From positions 57,687,626-57,751,625 of the forward strand of contig CM056379.1 in NCBI GenBank assembly GCA_029718625.1: a stretch of DNA of 64,000 bases, in the 5' to 3' direction. The translations under genes were made by a program, and so were the position numbers. A model generated the notes under the pieces. That model saw nothing but the letters and a program-made list of their open reading frames with translations. It was not told where the DNA came from and searched no databases. Positions within the stretch are counted from its first letter, which is position 1; every line of letters begins with the position of its first letter. The stretch is from Synaphobranchus kaupii (lineage: Eukaryota > Chordata > Actinopteri > Anguilliformes > Synaphobranchidae). Positions 37,946 through 61,684 of the stretch are shown one piece after another.

Positions 37946-40190
37946 GACACAACGTCAAACAATTCTCCGTGTTGTTTGAATTAGAGATCTTCCAATACTT
38001 CCACCCCTCCATATAGATTGTAGTACAAATTACTGCTATTGATCACTGTTAAAGTATATTGTTATAGGACAGAATGTATCCACATACCTACTTATTTTAA
38101 ATGTTTTTTTTTTTTTTACAGCTCTTAAACAATTATTCAAGCTGGCATGCAGAATGTCGTATTAGTTTCATGACGGAAGCTAAGAGAAAACTTGAGATCT
38201 TGTAAATCACTGTCCAGGTTCAATGTGATATTTTAACTAGTGCATTATCATTACAGTCCCAACACACTCAAAATAACCAATATGTAATATGGACTCCATT
38301 TACTGTGAAACACATTCACTTTCATACAAAAACATTTTTATTTGAAGCATTAATAAGATGGGACAGTTTTCTGATGGTTCATGAGCAGCTCAAAATAAAT
38401 TGTTAAAAACTTTCCCATTTAATAAAGACAATGGCCCCAACTTTGCTTGTGAGTAAATGAGGCATGGGTCGCAGGTGCGAAAGCAAGGTTCAGTGACAAA
38501 GAACAGTCTTGGATAGCAACTCAGATGTCATTGTAGCATATAAAAGCCTGTCCCCATTCAAGTACACAATAGAAGGGCCCAAAACAATGCAGGTGAAATA
38601 TATTTTTTTTAAAACAAGAGTGTAATACCCAACACATTATTTGATCAAACTAAAAATAGATAAATATCTGTTTACATATCCAGATGTCAAGAAATAACAG
38701 CAAATGCAATTCTGTGAAGCTGACTGGCAGTTTTAACACAATAACAATATAACCATTTATGACATGCTTATACCTACCGCTTTCATGGATAACGGCATGC
38801 ATTTTGAAACACATTTGCGGTTTACTGTCGAGTGGGGAATTATAGCCAATTCTTAGTTTGTGCGTCTGTCTACATCCCGACACAATGGCCACTGGAAAAG
38901 TTGCAGTTGCAGTTACTGTATTGTTCAAATTAATGGTGCGGGGTTCAACCTTTCGGTGGCAAATTAGTCCTGGTGAACAGGAAGGTAGCCCCACTTATTT
39001 TAGGCTGTGTTTAAAAAGAAACCTTGATTTCATAACCAACACACAGTCGCAACAACACAATAACTAACACATTGTAAATACATAAACAAAATTAATATGG
39101 ATCTGCGCACATCAAGGGGAAGGCCATTTAACTGGTCAGTAAAAACTCAGAATACACTCTACAGTACATGTTCTTTTTAAACCTTTACGGATACTGCAAA
39201 ACCAATTCACAACTCCACAAACAGCCATTCAGAGAGAAGTGGTCCTTCAACAAAATACAAAACAGAAAGAAATAACAGATGGGCTGAAGGTCCATGAAGG
39301 TTTTAAATACTAATTAGGTTTTACAGTTTAGCTTGCATCTTGTAATTATCTTTAATGATTTTAAAGTCAATGCATTGGTGAGAAATAAGCTCAATAAAAA
39401 AGGTATTCTGCTCATTCCTCAGTAGTCCTGCTTGCAACATAATTACTTTCTGTCCTTGACAAAGCAACATTTCGGGGTACCAAGGATTTGATGATTTAAA
39501 AAAAATGTATGTCACAATGTGAAATGTTGCATGTGATCACATTGTGTCCTACATAACAGGGCACAGCATGGTGTAAAAAGAAAGTTTTGTTCTTGATGAG
39601 TCCAAACTTCACCAGCCGAGGCGTAATGCAGAATGTTACGAAGACTTCTTGCATCCTCTACTCTAGTATTCTTTGTTCCCAATACTACAAGAATACCATC
39701 GAAACCATTACTGAATCAAGCACATTTAGCCTGTTCACGTAGATATCTACAGTATGCATACATACAGTCTGACAGCAGATGCCAAATTGATCTATGCTTC
39801 AAGTAACAGCTCTTTGCATTACGCATCAAGTATGTACACTTATCCTATTTAACAGAACCCTGTTTTTAAATGTCTTGGGTCCCCGGCTCAGTGGTAGACA
39901 AACCGCATTTGTCGTCGATGACAAGAGGATTAACCTTCAACGGACATGCAACAGGTGCCAGTCAGCAAGGCTCATCATTGTGTGTCAAAGGGGGTCAACA
40001 TTAGAATATAACATGTCGCAATGCACAATATGCAGGGTGTTTACCTATACTGGAGGTGCAAACAAATGACATATGAAGTGGTGGGGGGGGGGGGGGGGGG
40101 GTTATCAAAACAATAACGTCTCCTTTAGATTGAAATTGCCCATCAGTCACACAAAGCGAAAGGATGTCATTCCTTTTGAGCTTCAAAGTT
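37946..40190. other. Intergenic stretch between dhx58 and kat2a
   Basis: AT-rich, without recognisable exons or bounded transposons. It contains a poly-T run at 38,106-38,118 and a 19-G run at 40,083-40,101. The part near 40,170-40,370 is probably kat2a 3' UTR. Confidence 0.5.
40083..40101 (+). repeat. Poly-G run (19 G)
   Basis: Uninterrupted G run about 270 bp 3' of the kat2a stop (poly-C in transcript sense). Confidence 0.95.
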
Positions 40191-40196
40191 TTTATT
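40191..40196 (-). terminator. kat2a: Candidate kat2a polyadenylation signal
   Basis: AATAAA on the minus strand, 175 bp beyond the stop codon, followed by the usual 15-25 bp to a possible cleavage site near 40,170. Confidence 0.5.
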
Positions 40197-40370
40197 TTTC
40201 TTCTCCTTCCCCTTACAGCTCATTCTGTGGCACCTAATGGGATCTGTAAACCAAATGATCAGTTACGCAGTTCTCTTGGACCCAGCCGCCTCCTCCAGCT
40301 CCTCGCTCTGCTGCCTTTTGCCGTTTCTTTCATTTTTTTTTTCTTTCCTCCTGTTGGCGGTACCTGGGCC

Positions 40371-50963
<10,593 letters not shown>

Positions 50964-51781
50964 CTGAGGGATGAAGAGAAGCCCAGGTATCACTCACACA
51001 TGGGTGTGGGAATAAGGCAATGGTAAATTAGCATAGGTGTGCACAGCCCATCTACACAGCAAACAAACTACATGTCAATGCCTATATTTCAACAGCACTG
51101 ACTTAGGGCAGTGGCAGTACAGCTCAGTTTAAGCATTGGTAGTACAGCTGAGTATTGTTTTTATTAACCCCTTGGCGCAGATGGCAAATTTCACCTATTT
51201 AGGGGGTGCTCTGTTTAAGGCTTTATAACTCCAGGTGTGAGCATCACATAAACTTGGTAAATGGCTGAAATGAAACAAGACACGTGTACCATTTACAATA
51301 CAAACTTAGATTTGTTTATTTTCATAATTTAAGTCAAAATAAAGTGCCACAAACGCAAAGAAACTTTGGAAAAAAAAACATTTTTAAATGTTTTTTTTTA
51401 ATTTTTATTTTTAATTTTGCTGAGAGCTATATAAGTGAAATCGGTAATATATATACATTTCCTGGATCATAAACTCCATGTCCACAAGTTTTGCAAAAAT
51501 CGTAGGATGATATGCAGAACTGATTGGGAAAGTGACCGTGTAATGTCAATGGCCGTGTAACGTCAATGATTCCAATTGGGTGTTTACCCAAGATGGCTGC
51601 CGTTTGTTTTGTGTGAGAGCAGTGTTGGACATTATCCACTGAAAATCTCAACAATCTGCATTCAAATCTTGACATCTTTTCAAAACTGGGGTAAGAAGGT
51701 GCTGTGCATGTTTCCCCAAGGAATTTGTGGACTATTTTTATTTTTTTTATTTTCTTTGATCGGATACAACAGGCCTTCAGC

Positions 51782-53836
51782 CAAGGCCGGCGGTAGCTAT
51801 GGGCAGGGGTGGGCTCAGCCCACTCAAACGTGCGTCTTGCCCACCCAATCAAAAGTTTAAAAAAAAAAATAATTTTGTACAGCCAATGGAAAAATAGCAC
51901 AGAAAATACCAGTACCGTTTCTAACTTCTGATTGGGTGGGCAGCCTACAGCCCGCCTCCAAAGTCTCCCACTGCTCACCCCCTCTTCCAGAGCTCTGAAG
52001 CAGACCCGTCCGCCTGCACAGAGTGTCTCTCGGAGTCTCAGTGTCATGCCGAGGGGGAGGGGTGTTGCCATGACAACTGTTAACTCTGATGGCTCAGATT
52101 GCACACACACATAGGGCAAAGCAAATTAGTGTTCTAAATGTTAGTTTAACTTTAGTTAAGTTTTTGTTTATTGCGCTTATTTTTGTCAGGGATTATGTAC
52201 AAAAACAGTAATCTCAGCGAGAGGAGAAAATGTGCATGTGACCGTTTGAAAATTGTATATTATCGGTTTCATCTGCAACAAGTTATTTCTCCAAGTTATC
52301 TTGCATCTTTAACCCCTTCCACCATACCATGTTGCATGGGCGAAAGCAAAACCTGGTTATTCTTGCTCATGAGAAGGCCATTACATCGGCTCTTGATATG
52401 GATTAAAGTAGGCTAGCCTACGTGTTTTAAAAAAAAAAATTTGAACCCCTATTCTAATTCAATTCCCCCGTGTAGCAACCGCTAGAGAATCACCGCTGCA
52501 ACCCCGTCAGCCGGTGGTAGACAGAGGCAGGGGCGCCCGCAGGATTTCTTCCAGGCGTACGCAACAGAGTAGGCCAAGCCATAGGCTACATGAAAACAAA
52601 GCCAATACTTAGGACTAACGTTACAACGTAATTTACCGATATATTTTGCACTCATAAGGTCGCATATTACAAGTTCTAATGTAGGAGTAGGCCTAGCCTA
52701 GGCTACGTTAAAGTCTGATCTTTCATCAGCAAAACCGGAGAGACGTAGGTTACTTCAAAATAGAATTGAAATGTTGCGCGCAAAAAGATGTTACGTGACT
52801 TACAGTAGCCTGATATTTCATCAGGAAAACCGGAGAGACCTCACAATAGAATGGAAATGTTGTGCGCAACAAGCTGTTACGCGACTTACAGCACAGTTAA
52901 TGTTAACACAATGAAAACACTTCTGACAAGTCAATGTAACTATCGAACATGCCCAAGAAAATGTATTCACTGCTTAAATTTCTAATAATATATTATATGC
53001 ACGCCAATTGTGTGTGTGTTAGAGAGAGCAAGAGCAAGTCACTGCAAATAAAAGAACATTTTGGTGGGTAGCTCGTGTCCCGGTGGGGCTAACTCATCCT
53101 CAGCTGAGGACTGGTTCTCCGAAAGCTGATTCTCCGAATTGTTATTTTCATTCGTTTTCAGACTCAACAGTTCCACAATGCTTAGCTGCTTTCTTTTCTT
53201 TGACATATTTGGCTAACGTCAATTACTGTATTCGTTTAAGTTAGTTATCTTGACTGACAAGTAAAAAGGCAACTCTAAACTTTTCCCGGTCTAAAGAAAA
53301 AGGTGGTCCTCCAATCACTTTCAACTGTCTTCCAATCACTTTCAAATGTTTGAAATATGCAAAACTTGGAAAATACAATAACCAGGCAATACAACGAAGA
53401 CAATAAGCAAATAGCATTCCTCAACATCGTAGAAACAGAGACGGAAAGATTTTGACAATTCAAGTCAGTTTTAATGGAAATACTAATTTTGCTGTTGTTG
53501 CTAAGGTACGCAGACTGCGTATACTCTGCGTACAGCTAGGGGCGCCACTGGACAGAGGTCATCATGTCCTTATTCAGGGCGCAACTCCTCCAAGCCCGAC
53601 CGTGATTCCAACTCGCCCAGGGCAGCTATATGCGCAGCGATTCTCTCCGATAGATTAAACATTTTATTTTAGAAAATACCATGTGTGAGGTTGTGTAGAA
53701 ATGCAGGAAATAAGTTTTAAAAGGCTCAAAATTTTCTGGGGGAGGACCCCCAGACCCCCCGCTAATTCGTTCCCCTTTGTGCCCCACCAACATCTCTTCA
53801 TGCCCCCCCAATCAAAACAGTCTAGAACCGGCCCTG
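51782..53836 (-). mobile_element. hAT-type element inserted in the LINE 5' region (2,055 bp)
   Basis: Ends CAAGGCCGGCGGTAGC and the complement of CAGGGCCGGTTCTAG; flanks are identical 8-bp CCTTCAGC (51,774-51,781 and 53,837-53,844). Near its right end it encodes a short Lys/Arg-rich N-terminus on the minus strand. Confidence 0.93.
53039..53206 (-). pseudogene. hAT-like protein N-terminal fragment
   Basis: 55 codons beginning MSKKRKQLSIVELLS, a basic start followed by a Ser/Asn/Glu-rich stretch and a stop. Such starts are common in hAT-family proteins with zinc fingers. No catalytic domain remains in this element. Assignment rests mainly on its position inside the hAT-type element. Confidence 0.45.
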
Positions 53837-54944
53837 CCTTCAGCCCTGGAGGCATCAAGCTCTCAGTTGGTGTTTTAGTTTTTATACCAATATATAATCT
53901 AAAATTGTTGGACTCTATTGTTCTTTGCTCCCATTTATGGGTCCTGCCTTGCTGAAGTTTTTAATTGTTTGTAATACCATCTAGCAGCAGTGCTGTCTGA
54001 AGCACAGATTACTGAAGAAGTTTACTTGTTTTTTGGATTCTCTTGGCCTCGGGCCTGGTTTTGCCTGATTTGCTGCTGCTGCTGCTAATGCTGCTACAGT
54101 TACTGCTGCTACCATTGCCTCCTATAACTGCTAACCATCTGGCCTGCTGCTGCTACTACCACTGGCTCCCATAACTGCCAACCATCTGGCCTTGGGCCCT
54201 GTAGGCCTGGATTGCTGCTGGTGCTATTCCTACCACTACCTGCTACCACTACCAGTAGTAACTCATTGTTACACTTGTACAGAATAGTATGGGTACTTTT
54301 AAATCTCTGTGTTATTTTTGTGTTGTTCCTGATTTTGTCATCATCTGCTATGCGTGACTGCAATTCCTATGAATTCGCTAGTCTGGCTGGCCCCGAAACT
54401 GACAATGTTCATTTCCAAAATAGAGACTTTGTTTCTCTTATTATCACAAGGACTCATGGACTAATTTTAACTACAAACCCTCCATCACCACCATTGCTGT
54501 CATGTTACATTATGAGATTGTTATGCAAGATGATCTTATTACCCTTTGATTTGCATTCAACTGATGCTAAGGAGCAGAAATGCTATAACTAATCTTCTGT
54601 TTTTTGCCGTATTTTGATTGTAATGTTGCTTGTGATTTCTGGAAATGTACACGTTCATCCTGGCCCTCCCACTGATGTTGCTTTCTCCAATACTGTTCTG
54701 TCTGCAAAGGACCTTTGCTTTGGTGTGCCTGCAATCACCAATTTTATGCAGATTCCTGTTCGAATAACAGACATATTCCTAAATTTGCCTTCTATTAGAA
54801 ATGAAATTCCACCTACTCATTCTAACACTCTACCGCCCTCCAAAGCAGCTTCCAAATGCTGGATTTTTTTCAGAATTTTCCATCCCGTTATTTTTGGTCT
54901 GTACTAGGTTTGATAATCTGATCTTGACTGGTGATTTTAATATA

Positions 54945-55728
54945 CAGATCCTTTCCAAAATATTAGAATATCATGGAAAAGTTGTTTTTTTCTCCCTAAT
55001 TCCATTCAAAAAGTGAAACTTTCATAGATTATAGATTCATTACACACAAAGTGAAATATTTCTAGCCTTTATTTGTTTCATTTTTCATAATTTTGGCTTA
55101 CAGCTCCAGAAAACCCCCAAAACAGTATTTCAAGAAATTAGAATAGTGTGTCGAAAATCAGCATTTACTTCAGTTATTTCAGAGAATTAATGTTTTAGAC
55201 TGAGTGTCACACTATCATCTAATTTACTCAAAACACCTGCAAAGTTTATCTCAGTTTGGTTCAGTATGGGGAAGACTGCAGACTTGACAATTGGCCAGAA
55301 GACCATCATTGACACCCTCCAGAAGATGGGTAAGCCACAAAAGGTCATCGCTAAGGAGGCTGGCTGTTCACAGAGTGCAGTGTCCAAGCATATCAATAGA
55401 AAGTTTAGTGGAAGGGAAAAATGTGGCAGGAGAAGGTGCACAAGCAAAAGAGATGACCGTAGGCTTCAGCGGATTGTCAAGCAAAGACGATTCCAAAATT
55501 TGGCGGAGATGCAGAGGGATTGGACTGAGGCTGGAGTCAGTGCTTCAAAAACCACCACGTACAGACGTATCCGGGACATGGGCTACAACTGTCGGATTCC
55601 TCAAGTCAAGCCACTCCACTCATTCTCTGAAATAACTGAAGTAAATGCTGATTTTAGACACACTATTCTAATTTCTTGAAATGCTGTTTTGGGGGTTTTC
55701 TGGAGCTGTAAGCCAAAATTATGAAAAA
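54945..55728 (+). mobile_element. Tc1-like element, internally deleted, inserted in the LINE
   Basis: Begins CAGATCCTTTCCAAAATATT after a TA. The left terminal repeat (to about 55,140) is mirrored at the right (55,665-55,728), where the outermost part is missing. It splits the LINE between its endonuclease remnant and reverse transcriptase. Confidence 0.87.
55266..55679 (+). pseudogene. Tc1-like transposase N-terminal fragment
   Basis: Begins MGKTADLTIGQKTIIDTLQK and carries the paired-type helix-turn-helix regions (KVIAKEAGCSQSAVSKHINR and TTTYRRIRDMGY). The DDE domain is absent: after the DNA-binding region the frame runs into the terminal repeat. About 115 of the usual 340 residues remain. 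Confidence 0.9.
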
Positions 55729-57516
55729 TGAAATTTTATAACAAATCAATGCGTACAGAGAGAAACAACTATTTCTCTAAAATTATAAACGCAAACACAA
55801 ATAATCCTAGAATATTATTTTCCACCATAAACAGTTTATTAAATCCCCGCATTAATTCCAACATCTCTGATCTGGCATCCACCTCCAAGTGTGATGAATT
55901 TGCAATCTTTTTCAAAGAAAACATTTATAATATTAGACAAAATATCCAACAGAGCTCTACTACAATCACCCCAACTTACAATGAGCCTCCTCTGCAAAGA
56001 AATCTTCTTTCAAAGATGACAAATTTCAACACTATAAACGAATCCTCACTCTGTAAAATGATCACTTCTATGAAACCCTCAACCTGCTTCCTTGACCCTA
56101 TCCCTTCATCTCTTCTAAAAACATCATATGACATATTGTCTACTCATATTCTTAGAATTGTTAACTCCTCACTTGAAATTGGTATCTTTCCTACAGTCTA
56201 TAAGACTGCCATAGTTAAACCCTCTATTCTTGCAAATTACCGTCCCATTTCTAATCTTCCGTTTCTTAGTAAGGTCTTAGAAAAAGTTGTCTTAAAACAA
56301 ATAAATAATCATCTCTCTGATAATGACATCCTGGATAAATTTCAATCTGGATTCAGGGCTAGACATAGCACCGAGTCGGCCCTTATCAAAGTACTCGACG
56401 ATCTCAGAATTAAGTCTGATGCTGGCTTTGTATCAGTTCTTGTCATGCTTGATTTAAGCGCCACGTTTCACACCATAGACCATGGTATATTGTTAGATCG
56501 TCTGGAAAACTGGGTGGGTCTTTCAGGGACCGTATTAAATTGGGTTCACACCTATATCACAGGAAGAAATTTAATTGTGAAGTTGGGTCATTTTCTGTCC
56601 AAGCCTATAAATGTGGACTATGGAGTCCCACAAGGTAGTGTTTTGGGGCTTCTGCTATTCTGTCTTTACATGTTGCCCCTCAGAAATATAATTTGTGAAC
56701 ATAAGGTCTATTTCCATTCATATGCCGACGACACTTCGCTGTATATAGCTGTGAAGCCCGAAAACCCTGACTAATTGTGTTGCAGCCATCAATGACTGGA
56801 TGAATTCAAACTTCCTTAAGCTTAATGAAGGTAAAACAGAGGTCCTAGTAGTTGGTCCTGAACAGAAGAGATGCTTGGTTCTCTCTAGGTTGGGTGGTCT
56901 TGCCACTTATGCAAGACCACATGTCAAGAGTTTAGGGGTTATCATTGATGCTGACCTTAGCTTCAAGCCTCATTTTAATTACATAATAAAAACGGCGTAT
57001 TTCCATCTACGAAACATAGCTAAGGTCAGGCCTCTCCTGTATCTTCAGGACGCCGAGAAGCTGGTCCATGCGTTTGTGTCAAGCTGTCTGGACTACTGTA
57101 ATTCCTTATACACGGGCCTTCCTAAAACAGTTATTGCCAGACTGCAGACTGTCCAAAATGCTCCTGCCAGGGTTTTGACTAAGACTAGGAAAAATGAACA
57201 CATTACTCCTGTACTTTTTAAATTACATTGGCTCCCGGTTCCATTCAGAATAGATTTTAAAATTCTTTCTTTGGTCTACCGATCATTAAATGGCTTAGCG
57301 CCCTCCTATATTACCGACTGTCTAACACCTTATGTCCCTGCGCGCACACTCAGGTCCTTTGAGGCCAGCCTTTTGACTGTACCAAAAACCAAAAAGAAAG
57401 TTGGTGAAGCCTCTTTCTCCTCTTACGCCCCTAAAGCATGGAACAGCATACCACTGTCTATTCGCATGTCAGAATCATTTGACATTTTTAGAAAGGATTT
57501 AAACATATCTGTTTAA
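55728..57516 (+). pseudogene. L2-type LINE reverse transcriptase, frameshifted
   Basis: The first part (55,728-56,774) carries the reverse transcriptase palm: NYRPISNLPFLSKVLEK, motif A region LDLSATFHTIDH, GVPQGSVLG and the YADD of motif C (SYADDTSLY). The metal-binding Asp of motif A is present; the usual FD following it is FH. A stop and frameshift near 56,772-56,785 lead into the second part (to 57,516), the thumb and C-terminal region (AINDWMNSNFLKLNEGKTEV, SLGVIIDADLSFKPH, CLDYCNSLYTGLP). A dead copy. Confidence 0.93.
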
Positions 57517-57760
57517 TTTAGCTTTTAAATAGAGACTATGCAACTCAACCCCAGCTCCCACATTCTTTTTATTATCATGTTTTGATTCAGTTTTATTGTT
57601 TTGGTTTTTCTTTTATATTCTTATTGTAGTCCTTGGTGTAAAGTTTTGTGTGTTTTAATAGAATGTTCTTATTGATCTGCTTAGATATGTTTATGTCCAG
57701 TGCTTTGAGCTGCTTTTTGCATGAAAGGTGCTATATAAATAAAATAAACTTAAACTACTA

Positions 57761-59569
57761 AAGGTCTATGATGCAAAATATAGCAGTGTACCCTGTTGTC
57801 CATTAGTGTCTCCAAATCTATCCAAATGGCTAAATTGTGCACTGCTCTAAATAAAAATAATTATGATATATTTAACTACAAATCAACAGTTTTGGCTCAT
57901 AAAACTAACTTTTGCATTTGTTTTTGCAAATTTGTTTTGTCCATTATAAAGCATATACATTTGCTCCTTCTGATGGCTTAAGATAAAAAAACATTGATAT
58001 CACAGTGTTACATACACCTAAATATGTTGCCTAATCAGTCACTCTTGTACCTCAATAAAACATCACTTGTGCCTGTACTCTACAGTATGTATACTTTTGT
58101 CCTGGGATTGCATTTTTAAATTTTCCTATTCATAATGACTCCAAGGAAATTTTTACCTTAATCTACCACATATCAGCGCACAGTAAATTGGAATGAGCAT
58201 TTGTCATGCCCTAAGAGACAAGTTTATACGCCATAGCCTATATTATGTATGATAACATGAACATAAAATAGTATTCCACCATCTGCAAAATGCTGCCAAA
58301 TGTTCTATCTTCAATGAACATCGGTAGCCTACATCAAAAATAAATTTAACGATTGCACTAAAGTATGTGAAATGCGCTCAAAATGCGAAAATAACAATAG
58401 CTATCAAAACATATTGGAAAGACTCGAGTGGAAACACAAACGTACATATGTAGCCAGCGAGACCAACGCTATTTTAGACGCAAAAATACTTACATATCGG
58501 AAAAGGGAAACTCCCTTCCCTAATGCGTATTCTATAGAGCTTGCGTAATACTACACCGTTAAAACGAAAACTGCCGTTACGCTGGGCTGTAGTAAATTGT
58601 TCAAAGCACCGAAAAAGACATGGCATATACCGTTGCTAAGGTTATAATGTACTCTATTGGATAAAAAAGCAGACAATTAAACCAGAATGAACTGTAATGA
58701 ATGAGACAGGCTTACAGGGCATGGGGGTATTACGTGTCGACGTTTCAGATAGTGTAATAGCGGTATAAAGTGTTGTATATTTCTCAAACCAATTGTACCA
58801 GACAATAAATGACCCCTGAATTTTGAAAGGAACATCTCGATGTGTAAAACCGATGGTAGGATTGTATATTTATTTCATATTTAGTAGCGTATATTGCTAG
58901 TAGAATACATGGTAGAATGAGACAGTACTTTCAGTTTATTTTGCATTTATCTCGTTGCTATGACGTTATTCTAATTTTATATGATGAATAAATATATTTA
59001 TGAGCTCAAACATAGACGCTATTGTCCACTATGTCATGCATGGGTAGGTATAGACTAGGTGGGGGGTTGCTTGTTAAATGGACTTGCTACGGGGAAATAG
59101 TGACACTGAGAAACTCCGTATTCAGCAGAAATCGTCACGAACCGTCTACCAATAAAGTTAAAACACAGAGTTTGTGATTTCCACTAATAGTTTGACTGCA
59201 GTAGCAACAAATGTCTCAGTTGAGCAAAAAGGTCCCGCCGGCATCACCTTCTACGCAAAGGAGTTAAGGCAGGCTGTCTCAATAAATCTGACCACTTAAA
59301 ATAGAGGTGCTTAAAAATACCCTTCAGGAAGTGCAGGTGAATACTGTGTGATGCTGGCAATTCTGCTAATTCAGATACTCTAAGCTAAGCTACAGTCACA
59401 CACAAATTATCAAGATATTTATGGCAATAAATGAAAACAGTATTTCAGGGATGTTTAAGAATATGTAATGATGCAACCTGAACGGGTAAAAATAAACAAA
59501 CCAACCGAAGAACTTAATTCAATTACACCAACTGTCTGTATATATAAACACATTAAAAACTTTTAAGTA
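57761..59569. other. Non-coding stretch
   Basis: AT-rich sequence searched for kat2a N-terminal exons (PCAF-homology region) without success on the minus strand. No bounded transposon recognised. Confidence 0.45.
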
Positions 59570-60169
59570 AGCCTCACTTCTGTTTATTCAGTATTGTGGA
59601 ACCTTGCACATTTTCAAGTACAAATTTTACAAATAAATAAACACATTTTTTGTTATTTTGGTTCTGTACTCTAGCACTGAGTTTGAAAGGATACAATGAC
59701 AATGAGGTTGAAGTGCAGACTGTCAGCTTTAATTTGAGGATATTTTCATCCATACATAGCCCATCCCCCATTTTCAGGCATCAAAGAATATTGAACAGTT
59801 TAACAATGTAGAATAAAGTAATCATTTTTAATATTTGATTGCATATCCTTTGCATGCCATGGCTTCCTGATGTCTGTGACCCAACAATATCAAAAGACTC
59901 TTGATATCTTATTTTCTGGTACTCCTACTAGTGATACTATAACCTCTCTGCATTTGAATGGCTCTCTATTGGAATTTGGGGGTGGGACTAGATGTAGCTG
60001 TAAATTACACTGGAACAGTATGGAACACATCGTTGGCTAAATGGCTCTAAAGTCATCAAGGGTCTGAGGTATCAAACAAGCCTCAAACCATCACTCTGCT
60101 GCCAGATATGCAGTTGTCATTGTATCATTTCAAACTCAAAGTGCTAGAGTACAGAACCAAAGTGCTAGA
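59570..60169. mobile_element. Tc1-like/fold-back composite at the duplication boundary
   Basis: GGTTCTGTACTCTAGCACT with AGGATACAATGAC (about 59,659-59,701) reappears inverted at 60,116-60,160. Between them lies one arm of the fold-back family (59,815-60,115, compare 34,862-35,180). Copy B of the duplication starts immediately after. Confidence 0.65.
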
Positions 60170-60933
60170 GTCAGTATTATTTCACATCTACATTCATTCC
60201 TGCCCTTTCATTTGTGGCAGTCATTGCTCAGCCATTCTTGTTTATGTCACCGTATATTCTATTTGACACATTGAGGAGGACACTGAATTTCAAACGCAGA
60301 GCCACCATTTACCCAAAACTGGACAGTGGCTAAGCTCGAAGTGGAATGATATAGCGCCCCCTAGTGTATTCTTAATCCACCTGCATGCTTTATGATATTA
60401 TTGTATATATTTTTTTGTTCCAGCTTTAACTACAGGGAGATGGCGAGAAATCCGTTTAGAAGTTGACCGCCTTTGAATATACAAAGAATTCAAAGCCAGT
60501 GAGAGAGAAATATTCCCCTTTAATATTGCTGTAAAAAAATGGAAATTAAAATTGTCAAGGTATTTCAAATAAATGCATTTGTCGCACATTCAAATAGGCA
60601 AAGAGCATTGACCAATAGCAAGGAACACCACTGGAAAAGATTCCTTTCTACGGAGCTGAAAACTGCTGATGTTACACAAATGTGACACCTAGCGGCATCA
60701 GGAACATACTACAAGCATATGATATTCCAAACAAATAAGACAAATAAGGCAAAATAACATCAGGCTCAAGTGGTAAAAGTGGTCTATGTTTAGCTGATGG
60801 ACAAATATACATGAAGCACAATAGAAGACTGGGTGCTCTGGTAAAAAAACATAGTAGAGAAGTAAAGAAGTAAAATAGGTGCTCTTGGAACTGTGGGATC
60901 AAAGCAATAGAAAACTGAGATGGCGTTCCAGGT

Positions 60934-61684
60934 CAGGGCTGTCTTATCCCAATGGGCTACAAGGGCTGTTGCCAGGGGTCCCACACGTTTGGGGGCACAA
61001 ACGGGCCCCAAAATGAATATTAAGTTATTAATAAAATAAAAAATTTTAAAGACAGACTCAGCGATATGACATTGCATGCATTAGCATTGTTTCTCTTTTG
61101 TCTTTTTGGCATACTGTAGTAGCGGTATGTCACCGTGGAAAACTGTGCATGCCACTGAGCCACATCTGCTGTGCACCAATTGATGTAAGTTAGCTAGCAA
61201 AATGTCCGCACCAAGAAAAGAAAACAGGCCAGCGGTGCTCAAAAGTGAGAAAATAAAAAAACAGTTAAAGAAGATGAGCTGAAAAAAAACACCCAAACTC
61301 ATAGCATATTTTAGTCAACCAGTAAGCAAACAATTAACCACGGAAAGAGACGGAGATCTTAATCACAGAAACTATATATAGTCATATTGTGTGGATTGGT
61401 ATGCGTAGCCTGCTCTATTGTATTTATTATATAAGTTGCCGTCGAAAATAGAGAACGGTAACATAGGCTACTTTACAGCATTAATAGCCTAATCAATGAC
61501 AGCTGTCATTCGTATTAGCTTGAACACTTAGAAATGCAGTTGCCATGTTCCCGTCTGCTGTTAAAGAACATTGCTTTGAATATACATTATATATAGACTA
61601 TATGTTATATATAAGCCTATATTTCTATTTTGGCCTCCAAAATCGAATTAGCCCCAGGGCCCAGCAAACCTAGGCCCGGTCCTG
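60934..61684. mobile_element. hAT-type element, second copy
   Basis: Counterpart of 17,619-18,369 with the same flanking 8-bp sequences, carried by the segmental duplication rather than a new insertion. Confidence 0.75.

Larger units (their letters stand above)
51580..57760 (+). mobile_element. L2/CR1-type LINE, broken by nested insertions
   Basis: The 5' side begins near AAGATGGCTGCCG (51,588), a typical LINE start. The reverse transcriptase runs at 55,728-57,516, and the 3' end (57,690-57,755) shows TGAAAGGTGCTATATAAATA, characteristic of vertebrate L2-type elements. Removing the hAT (51,782-53,836) and Tc1-like (54,945-55,728) insertions leaves about 3.3 kb. Antisense to kat2a. The endonuclease domain is mostly missing; only GDFNIQ-like sequence remains near 54,930. 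Confidence 0.88.

Noticed and set aside
51427..52119. 230-codon minus-strand open frame
   Set aside because: It crosses the hAT/LINE boundary, contains low-complexity segments and shows no domain; a chance frame.
56440..56480. Loss of the catalytic aspartate in the LINE reverse transcriptase motif A
   Set aside because: On checking, the metal-binding Asp (LDLS) is intact; only the following conserved FD is changed to FH.
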